A stretch of 64,000 nt of DNA, from the NCBI RefSeq assembly GCF_009796845.1, contig NZ_CP047025.1, forward strand, positions 1,178,001-1,242,000, written 5' to 3'. Made by a program: the position numbers and the translations under genes. The stretch comes from Cobetia sp. L2A1 (GTDB lineage: Bacteria > Pseudomonadota > Gammaproteobacteria > Pseudomonadales > Halomonadaceae). The stretch's first letter is position 1. Every line of letters begins with the position of its first letter. Below are positions 39,823 to 49,125 of this stretch, one piece after another. Under the pieces are notes generated by a model. That model was not told the origin of the DNA. It did no database searches and saw only the letters and a list, made by a program, of their open reading frames with translations.

Positions 39823-40719
39823 TCAGGCTTCTGGTGCTGGCACCGGTTCTTGTGGTTCCTGCCCCTGCGGCGACGCGGCGTCGGCGCTACGCATCCCCAA
39901 TGACTGCCCCATGCTGACGGACTGGCCTGGCGTCAGTGCTTCATCGAATTCGACGCTCTCCGGGAAGCACATGACGACAGTCGAACCCAGTTGGAAGCGA
40001 CCCATTTCCGCGCCACGTGCCAGTTCGATCAGTTGATCGAAACGGATGGCTTCGACATCACCTGACAATGGAGTGACTTGCCCGCTCCAGACGGTCTTGA
40101 TGGCAGCGACGATCATTGCGCCCACCAGCACCATGGCCATCGGGCCGTGCTCGGTCTCAAAGATGCACACCAGACGTTCATTGCGCGCAAATAGGCCCGG
40201 TACGTGCTGAGCGGTCGCCTCATTGACCGAGAACAGACGGCCCGGCACATAAGCCATTTCCACCAGGCGTCCCGCCAGAGGCATGTGCACGCGGTGGTAG
40301 TCTTTGGGAGAGAGATAGACGGTAGCAAAGCGGCCATTGCGGAAGGGGGCAGCACGTTCTTCGCTACCGCCGAGTAGCTGGGTCAGCGAGAACGCCTGGC
40401 CCTTGGCCTGCACCAGTGTGCCGTGCTCGATGCTGCCAAACTGCGATAGCACGCCATCGGCCGGCGATAGGAGACCTTCACCTATCGGGCGAGCCTCCGG
40501 CTTGAGCGCACGCGTGAAGAAGTCATTGAAGCAGACGTAGGCACGCGGGTTCTCTTCCAGCGCTTCGCCCATGTTGACGTCATAGGCTTTGATGAAGCGC
40601 TCGATGAAGGTGTTCTTGACCCACGCGTTGTCGCAGGCGGCAACACGGCCGATGACACGCGAAATCAGGTGTTGGGGGAGCGGGTACTGGCTCAGGGAAA
40701 ACAGCTTGGCGCGATCCAC
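39823..40719 (-). CDS. psd: Phosphatidylserine decarboxylase proenzyme
   Basis: Psd makes phosphatidylethanolamine from phosphatidylserine at the inner membrane. The 298-residue proenzyme has the self-cleavage motif LGST at 244-247, where Ser246 becomes the pyruvoyl group. [11 protein letters not shown] holds the catalytic aspartate and [11 protein letters not shown] the histidine. The C-terminal tail after the conserved core is rich in Ala, Pro, Gln and Glu, longer than in E. coli. It lies downstream of rhdA on the same strand, as in Pseudomonas. Confidence 0.96.
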   Translation of the reverse strand: MDRAKLFSLSQYPLPQHLISRVIGRVAACDNAWVKNTFIERFIKAYDVNMGEALEENPRAYVCFNDFFTRALKPEARPIGEGLLSPADGVLSQFGSIEHGTLVQAKGQAFSLTQLLGGSEERAAPFRNGRFATVYLSPKDYHRVHMPLAGRLVEMAYVPGRLFSVNEATAQHVPGLFARNERLVCIFETEHGPMAMVLVGAMIVAAIKTVWSGQVTPLSGDVEAIRFDQLIELARGAEMGRFQLGSTVVMCFPESVEFDEALTPGQSVSMGQSLGMRSADAASPQGQEPQEPVPAPEA

Positions 40720-40745
40720 AATGATGATCCTTGCAGGAAAGAGAG

Positions 40746-40768
40746 GCCCGCTCTCAGATAGAGCGGGC
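40746..40768 (-). terminator. Hairpin between rhdA and psd
   Basis: GCCCGCTCT (40746-40754) pairs perfectly with AGAGCGGGC (40760-40768) around a five-base loop. Minus-strand transcription then runs into a short pyrimidine-rich stretch. It may partly terminate rhdA transcription before psd. Confidence 0.5.
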
Positions 40769-40892
40769 GCTGACCAGCGATGAGAGGTGGGCAGCAGTTT
40801 GGCAGCACCTTAGCCCATCGCTAATAGCGGCTCAAGCATGTGGGTCGCTGCAGCAGGTTGGTTCTAGGCTTGAGACGTTCTTGCCAGCGGAC

Positions 40893-41768
40893 TCAGCGCT
40901 CGATGGGAGTATCTTCTCGATTGCCCCATTCCTTCCATGATCCCGGATAGGCGCGGATATCGCTGAAGCCTAGTGCACGGCCGACCAACCAGGTAAGGCC
41001 GGAGCGATGATGGCTCTGGCAGTGCGTGACGATATGTTGCTCAGGGTTGATGCCGCGTGCGCCCAGCTCGGTGATCAGCTCGGCATAGTCGCGAATGCGC
41101 AGGTTGCGCTCACGGTCCATGGCATCGGTCCATTCAAAGTGCACCGCGCCCGGAATGTGCCCCAAGTGTGCGTTCTGACCTTTCTCGCCACGGTATTCTT
41201 CGATAGAGCGTGCATCCCAAACGACGACACCCTCTTCAGGCGCATCGGCGGTCAGTCGATCAAGAATATCCTCTCGGGTCGCCATTACACTGGTATCGAC
41301 GAAGGCCGCACGATACTCGCTGGGCTGCCACTGCGTAATGGTGTCGGTCAGCGGCAGGCCATCACCTTGCCAGGCATGCAGGCCGCCGTTCAGATAGCTG
41401 ATACGCGCATGACCGAGTAGCGCCAGTGTCCACAGCAAGCGTCCGGCCCAGCCACCGCCTTCGTCGTCATAGGCAACGACATGGCTGTCACGCGTGATAC
41501 CAAGTGCAGAGATTACCGCCGAAAGTGACTCCGGACTCGGAACGCCCGGGATGTCGTCGTCGTTGCTGCCGACCAGCTGCTTGAAATCGAGCAAGCGGGC
41601 ACCCGGGATATGCTGCGTGTGGCTCTCGACCTTCAGCGGTACATCGATCAGCACGATATCCGGATGCTCCAGATGCGTGACGAGTTGTTCGGGCTCGACA
41701 ATCAAGGGCAGCAGGTTGGTCTCGGAACTGGCGAGGGTCCCTGCAGTATGCGATGTGTCATGAGACAT
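40893..41768 (-). CDS. rhdA: Thiosulfate sulfurtransferase (rhodanese) RhdA
   Basis: The 291-residue protein has two rhodanese domains; only the C-terminal one is active. Its loop reads THCQSHHRSG, with the catalytic Cys at residue 250. This is nearly identical to the CQTHHRS loop I recall from Azotobacter RhdA and distinct from the enteric SseA loop. The inactive domain has YDDEGGGWAGRL at the corresponding place. It transfers sulfane sulfur, in vitro from thiosulfate to cyanide. It lies just upstream of psd as in Pseudomonas. Confidence 0.88.
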   Translation of the reverse strand: MSHDTSHTAGTLASSETNLLPLIVEPEQLVTHLEHPDIVLIDVPLKVESHTQHIPGARLLDFKQLVGSNDDDIPGVPSPESLSAVISALGITRDSHVVAYDDEGGGWAGRLLWTLALLGHARISYLNGGLHAWQGDGLPLTDTITQWQPSEYRAAFVDTSVMATREDILDRLTADAPEEGVVVWDARSIEEYRGEKGQNAHLGHIPGAVHFEWTDAMDRERNLRIRDYAELITELGARGINPEQHIVTHCQSHHRSGLTWLVGRALGFSDIRAYPGSWKEWGNREDTPIER

Positions 41769-41951
41769 GGCGTAGTCCTTGCTTTGACGAGGGGTGGGTC
41801 ACTGCCAATCATGATGGCACGCTGGTTGGCAGTGACGTCAAGTGCGGCATATTGCGTCAGGCGTGTTCACCTTTGGTGCAATTTTTCCGCATGGGCCGTG
41901 AAATTCTGTCGATAATCAGCAGGTATCGATTGCCTGGTCGACTCAATAAAG

Positions 41952-41974
41952 CGACATATCAGTTTATAATGTCG
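41952..41974 (+). promoter_or_regulatory. Promoter with overlapping palindrome before the purine permease gene
   Basis: A perfect TATAAT lies at 41965-41970. The inverted repeat CGACAT (41952-41957) and ATGTCG (41969-41974) brackets it, as an operator would. The -35 region is unremarkable. It lies about 125 bases before the permease start, and the rest of the 328-base gap (41769-42096) shows nothing clear. I saw no purine riboswitch signature. The regulator is unknown. Confidence 0.45.
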
Positions 41975-42096
41975 TTGATCACTTGAGGGGCAATCCTTGT
42001 GAGTATTGCGTGGGCGTCTTGCCTGTCCAGTGGTCACATCCTTGCTATCGCTGATCCGCGTCATCAACCGCTACATCATCCTTGGGAGTCAACACC

Positions 42097-43431
42097 TTGC
42101 TCGAGCGCCTCTTCTCACTTCGCGCTGAAGGCACCACGACGCGCACGGAAGTGCTGGCCGGTATCGCCACCTTCCTGGCCTCGATGTACATCATCGTGGT
42201 CAACCCGGGCATTCTCTCTGCCGCTGGTGTGCCCTTCAGCGCTGCGCTGACCGCCACGGTGCTGGTCAGTTTCTTTGGCAGCCTGATGATGGGTCTCTAC
42301 GCCCGTAATCCGATTCTCGTTGCGCCAGGCATGGGTATCAATGCCTTGTTTGCCTACACCATGGTATTGGGCGCCGGCATGAGCTGGCAGGTCGCACTGG
42401 GTTGCGTATTCTGGGCCGGCGTCATCTTTGCCGTGTTGGCGATGTTCAATGTACGCCGTCTGGTGATTGATGCGATTCCTGCCCAGCTACGCTATGCGAT
42501 TGCTTGCGGCATTGGTCTCTTCATCACTGTCATCGGGCTGGTGAATGCCAAGCTGATCGTCTCCAATCCGGTCACGGTGGTGAGTGTGGCGCCGATGACA
42601 CCTGCCTTGGTGATCTTCATGCTGGGCCTGGCGTTGACGGCCATACTGGTCGCGCGCCGTGTGCACGGTGCGTTGATCATCGGCATTGTCGTCACCACCT
42701 TGATGGCCAGCACGATCGGCCGCCTGTGGGGCGATGGTACGGCCTACTTCCCGCCGGAGATCGCGCAGCCGACGCTGGTCAACTTCACGGGCATCTTTGC
42801 TGCGCCGGATTTCAGTGGGTTGTTGGCGCTGGATCTGATGGGGTCGCTCAAGATTGCCTATGTGCCGTTTATCTTCGTGATTCTATTCACGGTGTTCTTT
42901 GACGCACTATCGACCTTCATGGCGGTTGCCGAGGCCGGTAATCTCAAGGACGAGAAAGGTGACCCGCGCAATATTCGTCGCTCAATGATGGTTGATGCCT
43001 TCTCTGCGCTGGTGTCTGCGCCGCTGGGTACCAGTCCGGCGAACGCCTACATCGAATCTGCCGCCGGTATCAGTCAGGGTGGGCGCACCGGGTTGGTCGC
43101 GGTCGTTGTCGCATTGTGCTTCCTGCCGTTTCTGTTTCTTGCGCCGCTATTGTCGCTGGTGCCTGCGATTGCGACCGCTCCTGCACTGATTCTGGTCGGG
43201 GTGTTCATGATGGAGCCGATCCGCAAGATTCACTGGCATCAGTTCGATGATGCCATTCCAGCCTTCATTGCGATGGTGATGATTCCGCTGACCTACTCCA
43301 TCACGCACGGCATCGTGTTCGGTTTCCTGAGCTTTGTCGTGATCAAGCTGGGGGTGGGCAAGGCACGCGAGATTCGCCCGACCATGTGGGTGCTGTTTGC
43401 GCTGTCCTTGCTGCTGCTTCTTGAAGGCTGA
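42097..43431 (+). CDS. NCS2/AzgA-family purine permease
   Basis: The 444-residue protein has about 12-14 hydrophobic segments and belongs to the AzgA-like branch of nucleobase transporters, which take up adenine, guanine or hypoxanthine with protons. MYIIVVNPGILSAAGVP, LVAPGMGINALFAY, FFDALSTFMAVAE and GTSPANAYIESAAGI are family segments. The TTG at 42097 is chosen because GGGAG lies eight bases upstream and the resulting N terminus MLERLF matches relatives; TTG at 42082 is less likely. No purine genes are adjacent. In Pseudomonas the corresponding position between rsgA and rhdA holds motAB. Confidence 0.88.
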   Translation: MLERLFSLRAEGTTTRTEVLAGIATFLASMYIIVVNPGILSAAGVPFSAALTATVLVSFFGSLMMGLYARNPILVAPGMGINALFAYTMVLGAGMSWQVALGCVFWAGVIFAVLAMFNVRRLVIDAIPAQLRYAIACGIGLFITVIGLVNAKLIVSNPVTVVSVAPMTPALVIFMLGLALTAILVARRVHGALIIGIVVTTLMASTIGRLWGDGTAYFPPEIAQPTLVNFTGIFAAPDFSGLLALDLMGSLKIAYVPFIFVILFTVFFDALSTFMAVAEAGNLKDEKGDPRNIRRSMMVDAFSALVSAPLGTSPANAYIESAAGISQGGRTGLVAVVVALCFLPFLFLAPLLSLVPAIATAPALILVGVFMMEPIRKIHWHQFDDAIPAFIAMVMIPLTYSITHGIVFGFLSFVVIKLGVGKAREIRPTMWVLFALSLLLLLEG

Positions 43432-43477
43432 TCGAGACGTCTTCCGGCCGCGCTGAAAAAGGCGGCAGCCCGAGGTA

Positions 43478-43512
43478 AAAAGCCCCGCCAGTCATCGACT
43501 GGCGGGGCTTTT
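43478..43512. terminator. Bidirectional terminator between the permease and rsgA
   Basis: A 15-base stem joins 43478-43492 and 43498-43512 (arms containing GCCCCGCCAGT), with A residues on the left and T residues on the right. It serves the convergent permease and rsgA genes. Confidence 0.92.
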
Positions 43513-43595
43513 CATTGCAAACGGCATCGGCATCTCGGCGACGATGTCACTGGGCCGTGCTGATCAGTTCTTGTCTCGATCAACTTCTGTGTCAA

Positions 43596-44606
43596 TCAGC
43601 TCTCGGTCAGCGAGACCAGAATCTTCTTGTAACTATCGAAGCGCACGCGACCGATGTCGCCATCTTCGACGGCCTTGAGCAGGGCACAGCCAGGTTCTTT
43701 CTCGTGCTTGCAATCACGGAAGCGACACATGCCAAGATATTCGTGAAACTCACGGAAGCCGTCAGTGACCTGCTCCGGCGTCAGGTGAACCAGACCAAAC
43801 TCACGGATGCCCGGGGAATCGATCAGATCGCCGCCGCCAGGCATGTGATAGAGCCAGGCGGTGGTGGTGGTGTGCATGCCTTGACGCGATTCGGTCGAAA
43901 GCGGACCAACGCGCACCTCTTCTTTCGGCAGCAGTATGCTGATCAGCGATGACTTGCCGACGCCACTCTGACCGACGAAGACCGAGGTGCGATCACGTAG
44001 CTGAGATTTCAAGGGGTCAAGGCCGGCTTCACCCAGTGTGGTACAGGCGACCACCTCGTAGCCGAGCGCCTCGTAGCGGCCCAACAGATCGCGTAATTCA
44101 CCACCGCTTTCGGGCAGCAGGTCGACCTTGTTGAGCACCAGCACCGGTGTGATACCGGTCGCTTCTGCCGCGATAAGATAGCGATCAATCAGGTTTGGCT
44201 GTGGCGCAGGCTCGGCGGCAAAGACGATCAAGATCTGATCGATATTGGCCGCCACCGGCTTGAGCACACCACGCATGTCGGGGCGCTCAAGCTCGGTGGT
44301 GCGGGCGCCACGCGCGACGACAACGCCACTGGCATCGCTCGCTTCGCGCCAGATGACACGGTCGCCGGTCACTAGTGTCTCGAGATTGGCGCGCAGATGG
44401 CAGCGATGCAGGCTGCCAGACTCGCTTTCCACTTCCAGGCTACGCCCATAGTGGGCGATGACACGTCCATGCTGTTCCGGGCCATATTCGCCGGCGTCGA
44501 GCTTGTCGCGGTCCTGGGACTCGCGTTTCTCTGCACGCTGGGTGCGTTCGGCCTGAACCTTCTCGATCCGCCATTGTTGCTGGCGGCTTAGCTTGCGTTT
44601 GCTCAT
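43596..44606 (-). CDS. rsgA: Small ribosomal subunit biogenesis GTPase RsgA
   Basis: RsgA is a ribosome-stimulated GTPase that checks late 30S maturation. The 336-residue protein has an OB-fold domain and a circularly permuted GTPase order: G4 NKVDLLP comes before G1 GQSGVGKSS, then G3 DSPG. A C-terminal zinc finger, CRFRDCKHEKEPGC, follows. The start at 44606 gives the expected basic MSKRKLSRQQQWRI; the longer frame to 44729 is not supported. It is divergent from orn, as in E. coli. Confidence 0.96.
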   Translation of the reverse strand: MSKRKLSRQQQWRIEKVQAERTQRAEKRESQDRDKLDAGEYGPEQHGRVIAHYGRSLEVESESGSLHRCHLRANLETLVTGDRVIWREASDASGVVVARGARTTELERPDMRGVLKPVAANIDQILIVFAAEPAPQPNLIDRYLIAAEATGITPVLVLNKVDLLPESGGELRDLLGRYEALGYEVVACTTLGEAGLDPLKSQLRDRTSVFVGQSGVGKSSLISILLPKEEVRVGPLSTESRQGMHTTTTAWLYHMPGGGDLIDSPGIREFGLVHLTPEQVTDGFREFHEYLGMCRFRDCKHEKEPGCALLKAVEDGDIGRVRFDSYKKILVSLTES

Positions 44607-44790
44607 GCTTGGCTGGTGACTCCGGTCGCCGTTCGTTCGCCAGGGACGGGAGGGACTTCCCCCGTTTGCGGTGCGATTGTACCCTTTGCGCCCTCGGGTG
44701 TCGTCTGATGCCCTTGGATAGCGCTGCATATCGCTTGTCTATCAGCGATAGTGAGTGCTGTCCCTTACCTGCTCAGCAAGGAGTTGACTC

Positions 44791-45363
44791 ATGGCTAACC
44801 TAAACGCGCAGGCTGATCGTCTGATCTGGATCGATCTTGAAATGACCGGGCTTGACCCGTCACGTGAGCGGATTATTGAAGTGGCTACGCTGGTCACCGA
44901 TGGCGACCTCAACCTGATTGCCGAGGGCCCGGTGCTGGCGGTTCATCAGCCAGATAGCCTGCTGGACGCGATGGACGAGTGGAATACGCGCACGCACGGT
45001 GAGTCCGGGCTAGTGAAACGCGTTAAGAAAAGTACAGTGGATACTGCGGAAGCCGAGCGTCAGACGATCGAGTTTCTCGCCTGTCACGTGGCCGCAGGTG
45101 CCTCGCCGATGTGTGGCAATAGCGTGCATCAGGACCGCCGCTTCCTGCAGCACGAGATGCCAGAACTCGAAGTCTTCTTCCATTACCGCAATATCGATGT
45201 TTCGACGCTCAAGGAGCTGGCACGTCGCTGGAATCCGGCAGCATTGGATGGTTTCAAGAAGCGTGCGACTCACCAGGCGATGGACGATATTCGCGAGTCA
45301 CTGGCGGAGCTTTCGCACTATCGCAAGACCTTCCTCAAGCTGACCCAGAAGGGCATTGTATAA
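44791..45363 (+). CDS. orn: Oligoribonuclease
   Basis: Orn is a 3'-5' exoribonuclease that degrades dinucleotides, including pGpG from cyclic-di-GMP breakdown. The 190-residue protein has the DEDDh motifs: IDLEMTGLD, the [10 protein letters not shown] region, and [18 protein letters not shown] precedes the ATG. It is functionally linked to the two EAL-domain proteins of this window, whose phosphodiesterase product it removes. Its 3' end abuts convergent queG. Confidence 0.97.
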   Translation: MANLNAQADRLIWIDLEMTGLDPSRERIIEVATLVTDGDLNLIAEGPVLAVHQPDSLLDAMDEWNTRTHGESGLVKRVKKSTVDTAEAERQTIEFLACHVAAGASPMCGNSVHQDRRFLQHEMPELEVFFHYRNIDVSTLKELARRWNPAALDGFKKRATHQAMDDIRESLAELSHYRKTFLKLTQKGIV

Positions 45364-45377
45364 ACTTGGTTTGTCGT

Positions 45378-46547
45378 TTAAAGCGCGGTGGCCAGTCGAG
45401 CACCGCGCTTGATCGCCTGTTCCTTGAGAGACCAGCGCACGTGTTCGCGTAGCGCTTCGCTAGGGTAGGGCAGGCGTGCACGCAGGGCGTGCTCGACACG
45501 CTCTGACCAAGGCGCGTTGCCAAGCGCAATGGCGATGTTGGACAGCCACTTCTCATAGCCGATCCGCCGGATTGGGCTGCCCTCTGTCTTGCTGAGGAAT
45601 TCACTCTCGCCCCAGCAGAACAGATCGAGCAACTCGGCACGGTCCAGATCATGGCGCGGGGAGAAGTCGGCTTCCTGACTGACTTTTGTGAAGCGTGTGA
45701 AGGGGCAGAACAGCTGACAGTCGTCACAGCCGTAGATGCGGTTGCCCATCTGGCGGCGAAACTCTTCTGGAATGGCACCGGAGAGCTCGATGGTAAGATA
45801 CGAGATGCAGCGCCGTGCATCGACGACACGGTCTGCGACAATCGCATCGGTAGGGCAGGCGACCTGACAGGCATTGCAGCTGCCGCAATGTTCCTTCTCG
45901 AAGGGCTTGTCCACTGGCAGTGGCAGGTCGGTGTAGAGTTCTCCAAGGAAGAATAGAGAGCCAGCCTTTTGATTCATCAGCATGGCATTCTTGCCGAACC
46001 AGCCGATGCCGGCTTTCTGGGCAAGCGCGCGCTCCATCACTGGTGCTGAGTCGACAAAGGCGCGGTAACCGAACTTGCCTACCTCGCCTTCTATCTGTTT
46101 CGCCAGATTGGCCAGCCGTTTTCGCATCAGCTTGTGGTAATCGCGGCCAAGTGCGTAGCGTGAGACATAGGCCCGTGATGGCTGGCTCAACACCTGGGTG
46201 GTTTCAACTTCCGGTGGCAGATAGTCAAGGCGTACGCTAATGACGCGCAATGTGCCGGGTACCAGCTCCTCGGGGCGCGTCCGCTTGGTGCCATGCTTGG
46301 CCATGAAGTTCATCTCGCCGTGATAGCCGTTGGCTAGCCAGCGCTCGAGATACGCTTCATGTGCAGAGAGGTCAACATCTGTAATACCGACCTGTTGAAA
46401 GCCCAGCTCTCGTCCCCAGGTCTTGATGCGTGCTGCCAGCTCGGCCATGGACTGCGCTTCCTGATGTGCTTTCGCTTCCGCTGATGAAACGTCTTGCGCA
46501 TCAGCATGTGAAGTCAGGTCAGTGGCGTAAGGATATGAAGCAGACAT
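45378..46547 (-). CDS. queG: Epoxyqueuosine reductase QueG
   Basis: QueG reduces epoxyqueuosine to queuosine at tRNA position 34, using cobalamin and two [4Fe-4S] clusters. The 389-residue protein has the cluster motifs CGSCNACQVACP and CDDCQLFCP and the cobalamin-domain DSAPVMERALAQKAGIGWFG segment. A C-terminal HEAT-like region ends near VRWSLKEQ. The first 35 residues (serine- and alanine-rich) extend beyond the conserved start, so translation might begin further in at the MAELAARIKTW methionine. It is convergent with orn and divergent from nnr. Confidence 0.95.
   Translation of the reverse strand: MSASYPYATDLTSHADAQDVSSAEAKAHQEAQSMAELAARIKTWGRELGFQQVGITDVDLSAHEAYLERWLANGYHGEMNFMAKHGTKRTRPEELVPGTLRVISVRLDYLPPEVETTQVLSQPSRAYVSRYALGRDYHKLMRKRLANLAKQIEGEVGKFGYRAFVDSAPVMERALAQKAGIGWFGKNAMLMNQKAGSLFFLGELYTDLPLPVDKPFEKEHCGSCNACQVACPTDAIVADRVVDARRCISYLTIELSGAIPEEFRRQMGNRIYGCDDCQLFCPFTRFTKVSQEADFSPRHDLDRAELLDLFCWGESEFLSKTEGSPIRRIGYEKWLSNIAIALGNAPWSERVEHALRARLPYPSEALREHVRWSLKEQAIKRGARLATAL
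45381..45410. terminator. Hairpin in the queG 3' end facing orn
   Basis: AAGCGCGGTG (45381-45390) pairs with CACCGCGCTT (45401-45410). It lies within the last codons of queG, 18 bases past the orn stop codon, where it could terminate orn transcription. There is no strong T tract. Confidence 0.45.
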
Positions 46548-46747
46548 GGATGTTCCAGCGAGACAGGGAATTCAGAAGACAGGGCGGCATGGGGCGAAAG
46601 ACGGCGCCACCTTAGCGTAACTTGCCCGTTTGCCCAAGTGTGGTCGAGATGCAGGGGGCAGGCTGATGTGTCGGAGCGCTGTACGTGCCAGACAACGCAC
46701 GTTGATGACAGCGCGCGTTGCAAGATTATCAGACAAGGAGTTCATGC

Positions 46748-48556
46748 ATGGCGGCGAGTCAATCCACTTCATCATCAACCTCGGTAGCAAATGCATCGCC
46801 TGCCACTGTCAGCATCTGGCGATCGGTCAACTGTCTGTGGCCGATAGCAGCACTACGTGATCTTGAACACTGGATGCTGGCCGAAGAAACAGTCGCTGCG
46901 GCTAGCGGTTTACCTGAGGCACCGGTAGAAAGGCGTCTGATGGGTCGTGCGGCTCAGTCGGCGTTTGATCTTCTGCGTCAGCGTTGGCCCGAGGCACGCA
47001 AGCTGTGTGTGATGTGCGGTGGGGGTAACAATGGCGGTGATGGCTATTTACTGGCACGCCTGGCGGTGTTGTCCGGCTTTGACGTGCAGGTTGTCGCCTT
47101 GAAGCCAGAGGCAGTGTTGACTGGCGATGCACAGCTGGCAGCCGGTGCGGCGCGCGAGGCGGGCGTGACGATCAAGTCGTGGCCGATGGATGATGCCTCA
47201 GCGGCAGAGGAGTTACTCAAGGGGTGGCCACTGTTGATCGATGCGCTGACAGGCATTGGTCTGACAAAAGCGCCGCAGGGAGCGCTTGCGCAAGCGATTG
47301 ATCTGATCAATCAGTATCGCGCGGGTGGGGCGCACGTGATGGCGCTGGATGTTCCCTCGGGACTGAATGCGGCGACGGGTGCCGTCGAGGGCGTTGCGGT
47401 CGAGGCAGATGTCACTCTCACCTTCCTGGTTGACAAGCCGGGTCTGCATACCGGCCGAGCCGAGCTGCATGCAGGGCAGGTCAGTTTGGCGCGTCTAGGT
47501 GCGGCGCGTGTACTGCCGGAAGTGGTCGTTCAGGCAAGAACAGCAGCCTTGCTGGCTGCTGAAGCTGTGAAGCGGCTGACACCGCGCTGGCTTGAGGGCG
47601 AGCTGGTGCCGCGCTCGCCACTGGCTCACAAGGGAGATGCTGGCAGTGTGCTGGTTGTCGGGGGTGGGCCAGGGCTTGGTGGCTCCGTCTTGCTAGCCAG
47701 CGAAGCCGCAGCGCGTGCCGGGGCTGGTAAGGTCGCACTGCTCACTGCGCCGGAGCATGTCAGTGCCAGTCTGACGCGCTGCCCCGAGGTCATGGTGCGT
47801 GGTCTCAAGAGTGGCCCTGAAGGCAGCAATCATGATGGCTTCGCCGTATTGGAAGCACAGCTGGCGGTTGCTAGCGTGGCGCTTGTCGGTCCCGGATTGG
47901 GCACTGATGCGCTTGAAACCATGCTGTGGGGTCTTGGCGGGCTACAGCGGGTACTGGATGCAGGGCAGCCGCTAGTGGTGGATGCTGATGCTCTGAGTCT
48001 ATTGGCGTTGCGGGCAAAACAGGGCGAGGTCGTACATCGTGATGACTGGGTACTGACGCCGCATCCTGGCGAGGCGGCTCGCCTATTGGACTGCTCTGTT
48101 GAAGACGTCGAGCGAGACCGTCTGGCAGCGGTGCGTGGCATACAAAAGAAGTATGGCGGCAGCGTAGTGCTCAAAGGAGCTGGCAGTTTGATCGCAAGCC
48201 CTGCTGGAGTGCTCGATGGGCCGGATGTGGCTCTGTGCCCATATGGCAATCCCGGCATGGCCAGTGGCGGCATGGGCGACGTTCTGGGCGGTATCATTGC
48301 CGGGCTTGCTGCGCAGTCATTGATGGGTGGCTTCGATGCCCGCCAGTCGCGTGCACCGCTGAACGCTGCGGCACAGGCGCTGCGTGTGACACTCAGCATG
48401 GCGCAGGCTGCCAGACTTGGCGTGCTGGTTCATGCGCTGGCGGCAGATAGAGCCGTGCAGGAACGCGGCGAACGTGGCCTGCTCGCGGGTGATCTGGCAT
48501 CCTATATGCATTTACTGCTCAATTCACGGGCCCGAGATGCGCATATTCCTATCTGA
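46748..48556 (+). CDS. nnr: Bifunctional NAD(P)H-hydrate epimerase/dehydratase Nnr
   Basis: Nnr repairs hydrated NAD(P)H: the N-terminal domain epimerises it and the C-terminal ADP-dependent domain dehydrates it. The 602-residue protein has MCGGGNNGGDGYLLARL in the epimerase half. The kinase-like half has SPLAHKGDAGSVLVVGGGPG, LTPHPGEAARLL, VVLKGAGSLIA and NPGMASGGMGDVLGG. AAGGAG is seven bases from the ATG at 46748. The first 30 residues are serine-rich and not conserved. The stop codon overlaps the tsaE start by 20 bases, showing tight coupling. Confidence 0.94.
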   Translation: MAASQSTSSSTSVANASPATVSIWRSVNCLWPIAALRDLEHWMLAEETVAAASGLPEAPVERRLMGRAAQSAFDLLRQRWPEARKLCVMCGGGNNGGDGYLLARLAVLSGFDVQVVALKPEAVLTGDAQLAAGAAREAGVTIKSWPMDDASAAEELLKGWPLLIDALTGIGLTKAPQGALAQAIDLINQYRAGGAHVMALDVPSGLNAATGAVEGVAVEADVTLTFLVDKPGLHTGRAELHAGQVSLARLGAARVLPEVVVQARTAALLAAEAVKRLTPRWLEGELVPRSPLAHKGDAGSVLVVGGGPGLGGSVLLASEAAARAGAGKVALLTAPEHVSASLTRCPEVMVRGLKSGPEGSNHDGFAVLEAQLAVASVALVGPGLGTDALETMLWGLGGLQRVLDAGQPLVVDADALSLLALRAKQGEVVHRDDWVLTPHPGEAARLLDCSVEDVERDRLAAVRGIQKKYGGSVVLKGAGSLIASPAGVLDGPDVALCPYGNPGMASGGMGDVLGGIIAGLAAQSLMGGFDARQSRAPLNAAAQALRVTLSMAQAARLGVLVHALAADRAVQERGERGLLAGDLASYMHLLLNSRARDAHIPI

Positions 48557-49022
48557 TGAAAATGCCCAAGTTGCCTTCGGCAGCCAGCTGGGCGACGTGT
48601 TTGCCGGCCACGGGCTGGTGTTTATGGAAGGCGAGCTAGGGGCGGGAAAGACCACCCTGACGCGCGGCGTGCTGCGTGCTTACGGCCATCTGGGTGCCGT
48701 CAAGAGTCCGACCTACACGCTGATCGAGCCTTACGTGCTGCCGCGTGCGGACGGTGGGGAGTGGCACGTCAATCATTTTGACCTCTATCGACTCGCTGAC
48801 CCTGAAGAGCTTGAGTTCATCGGTGGGCGCGATCTGCTTGCCGATGACAGCCTCGCGCTCATTGAGTGGCCGAGCTGCGGTAAGGGGTTTTTACCGGCTC
48901 CTGATCTGCGAGTCATGCTGACCGTGCTTGATGAGGGCCGTGAAGCTGAGCTTACTGCCCATACGCCGCGTGGCGAGCGCTGGCTCGTGACACTGGCCGA
49001 TCACTTGGCGCCTCAGGCATGA
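48537..49022 (+). CDS. tsaE: tRNA threonylcarbamoyladenosine biosynthesis ATPase TsaE
   Basis: TsaE is the ATPase that drives turnover of the TsaBD complex making t6A at tRNA position 37. The 161-residue protein has the P-loop GELGAGKTTLTRG, SPTYTLIEPY, and the DLYRLADPEELEFIG and LALIEWP segments. The ATG at 48537 lies inside the 3' end of nnr. The remaining t6A genes are not in the window. Confidence 0.95.
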   Translation: MRIFLSDENAQVAFGSQLGDVFAGHGLVFMEGELGAGKTTLTRGVLRAYGHLGAVKSPTYTLIEPYVLPRADGGEWHVNHFDLYRLADPEELEFIGGRDLLADDSLALIEWPSCGKGFLPAPDLRVMLTVLDEGREAELTAHTPRGERWLVTLADHLAPQA

Positions 49023-49125
49023 TGGCCCGCAGGTTTGTTCTGCACTCTTGCCAATGCGCTCAGGTGCCTGACTTTGTCGTTCGTTATCTTCATTCATGTT
49101 CCTTCTGTCTGGGTCATCCTTACTG

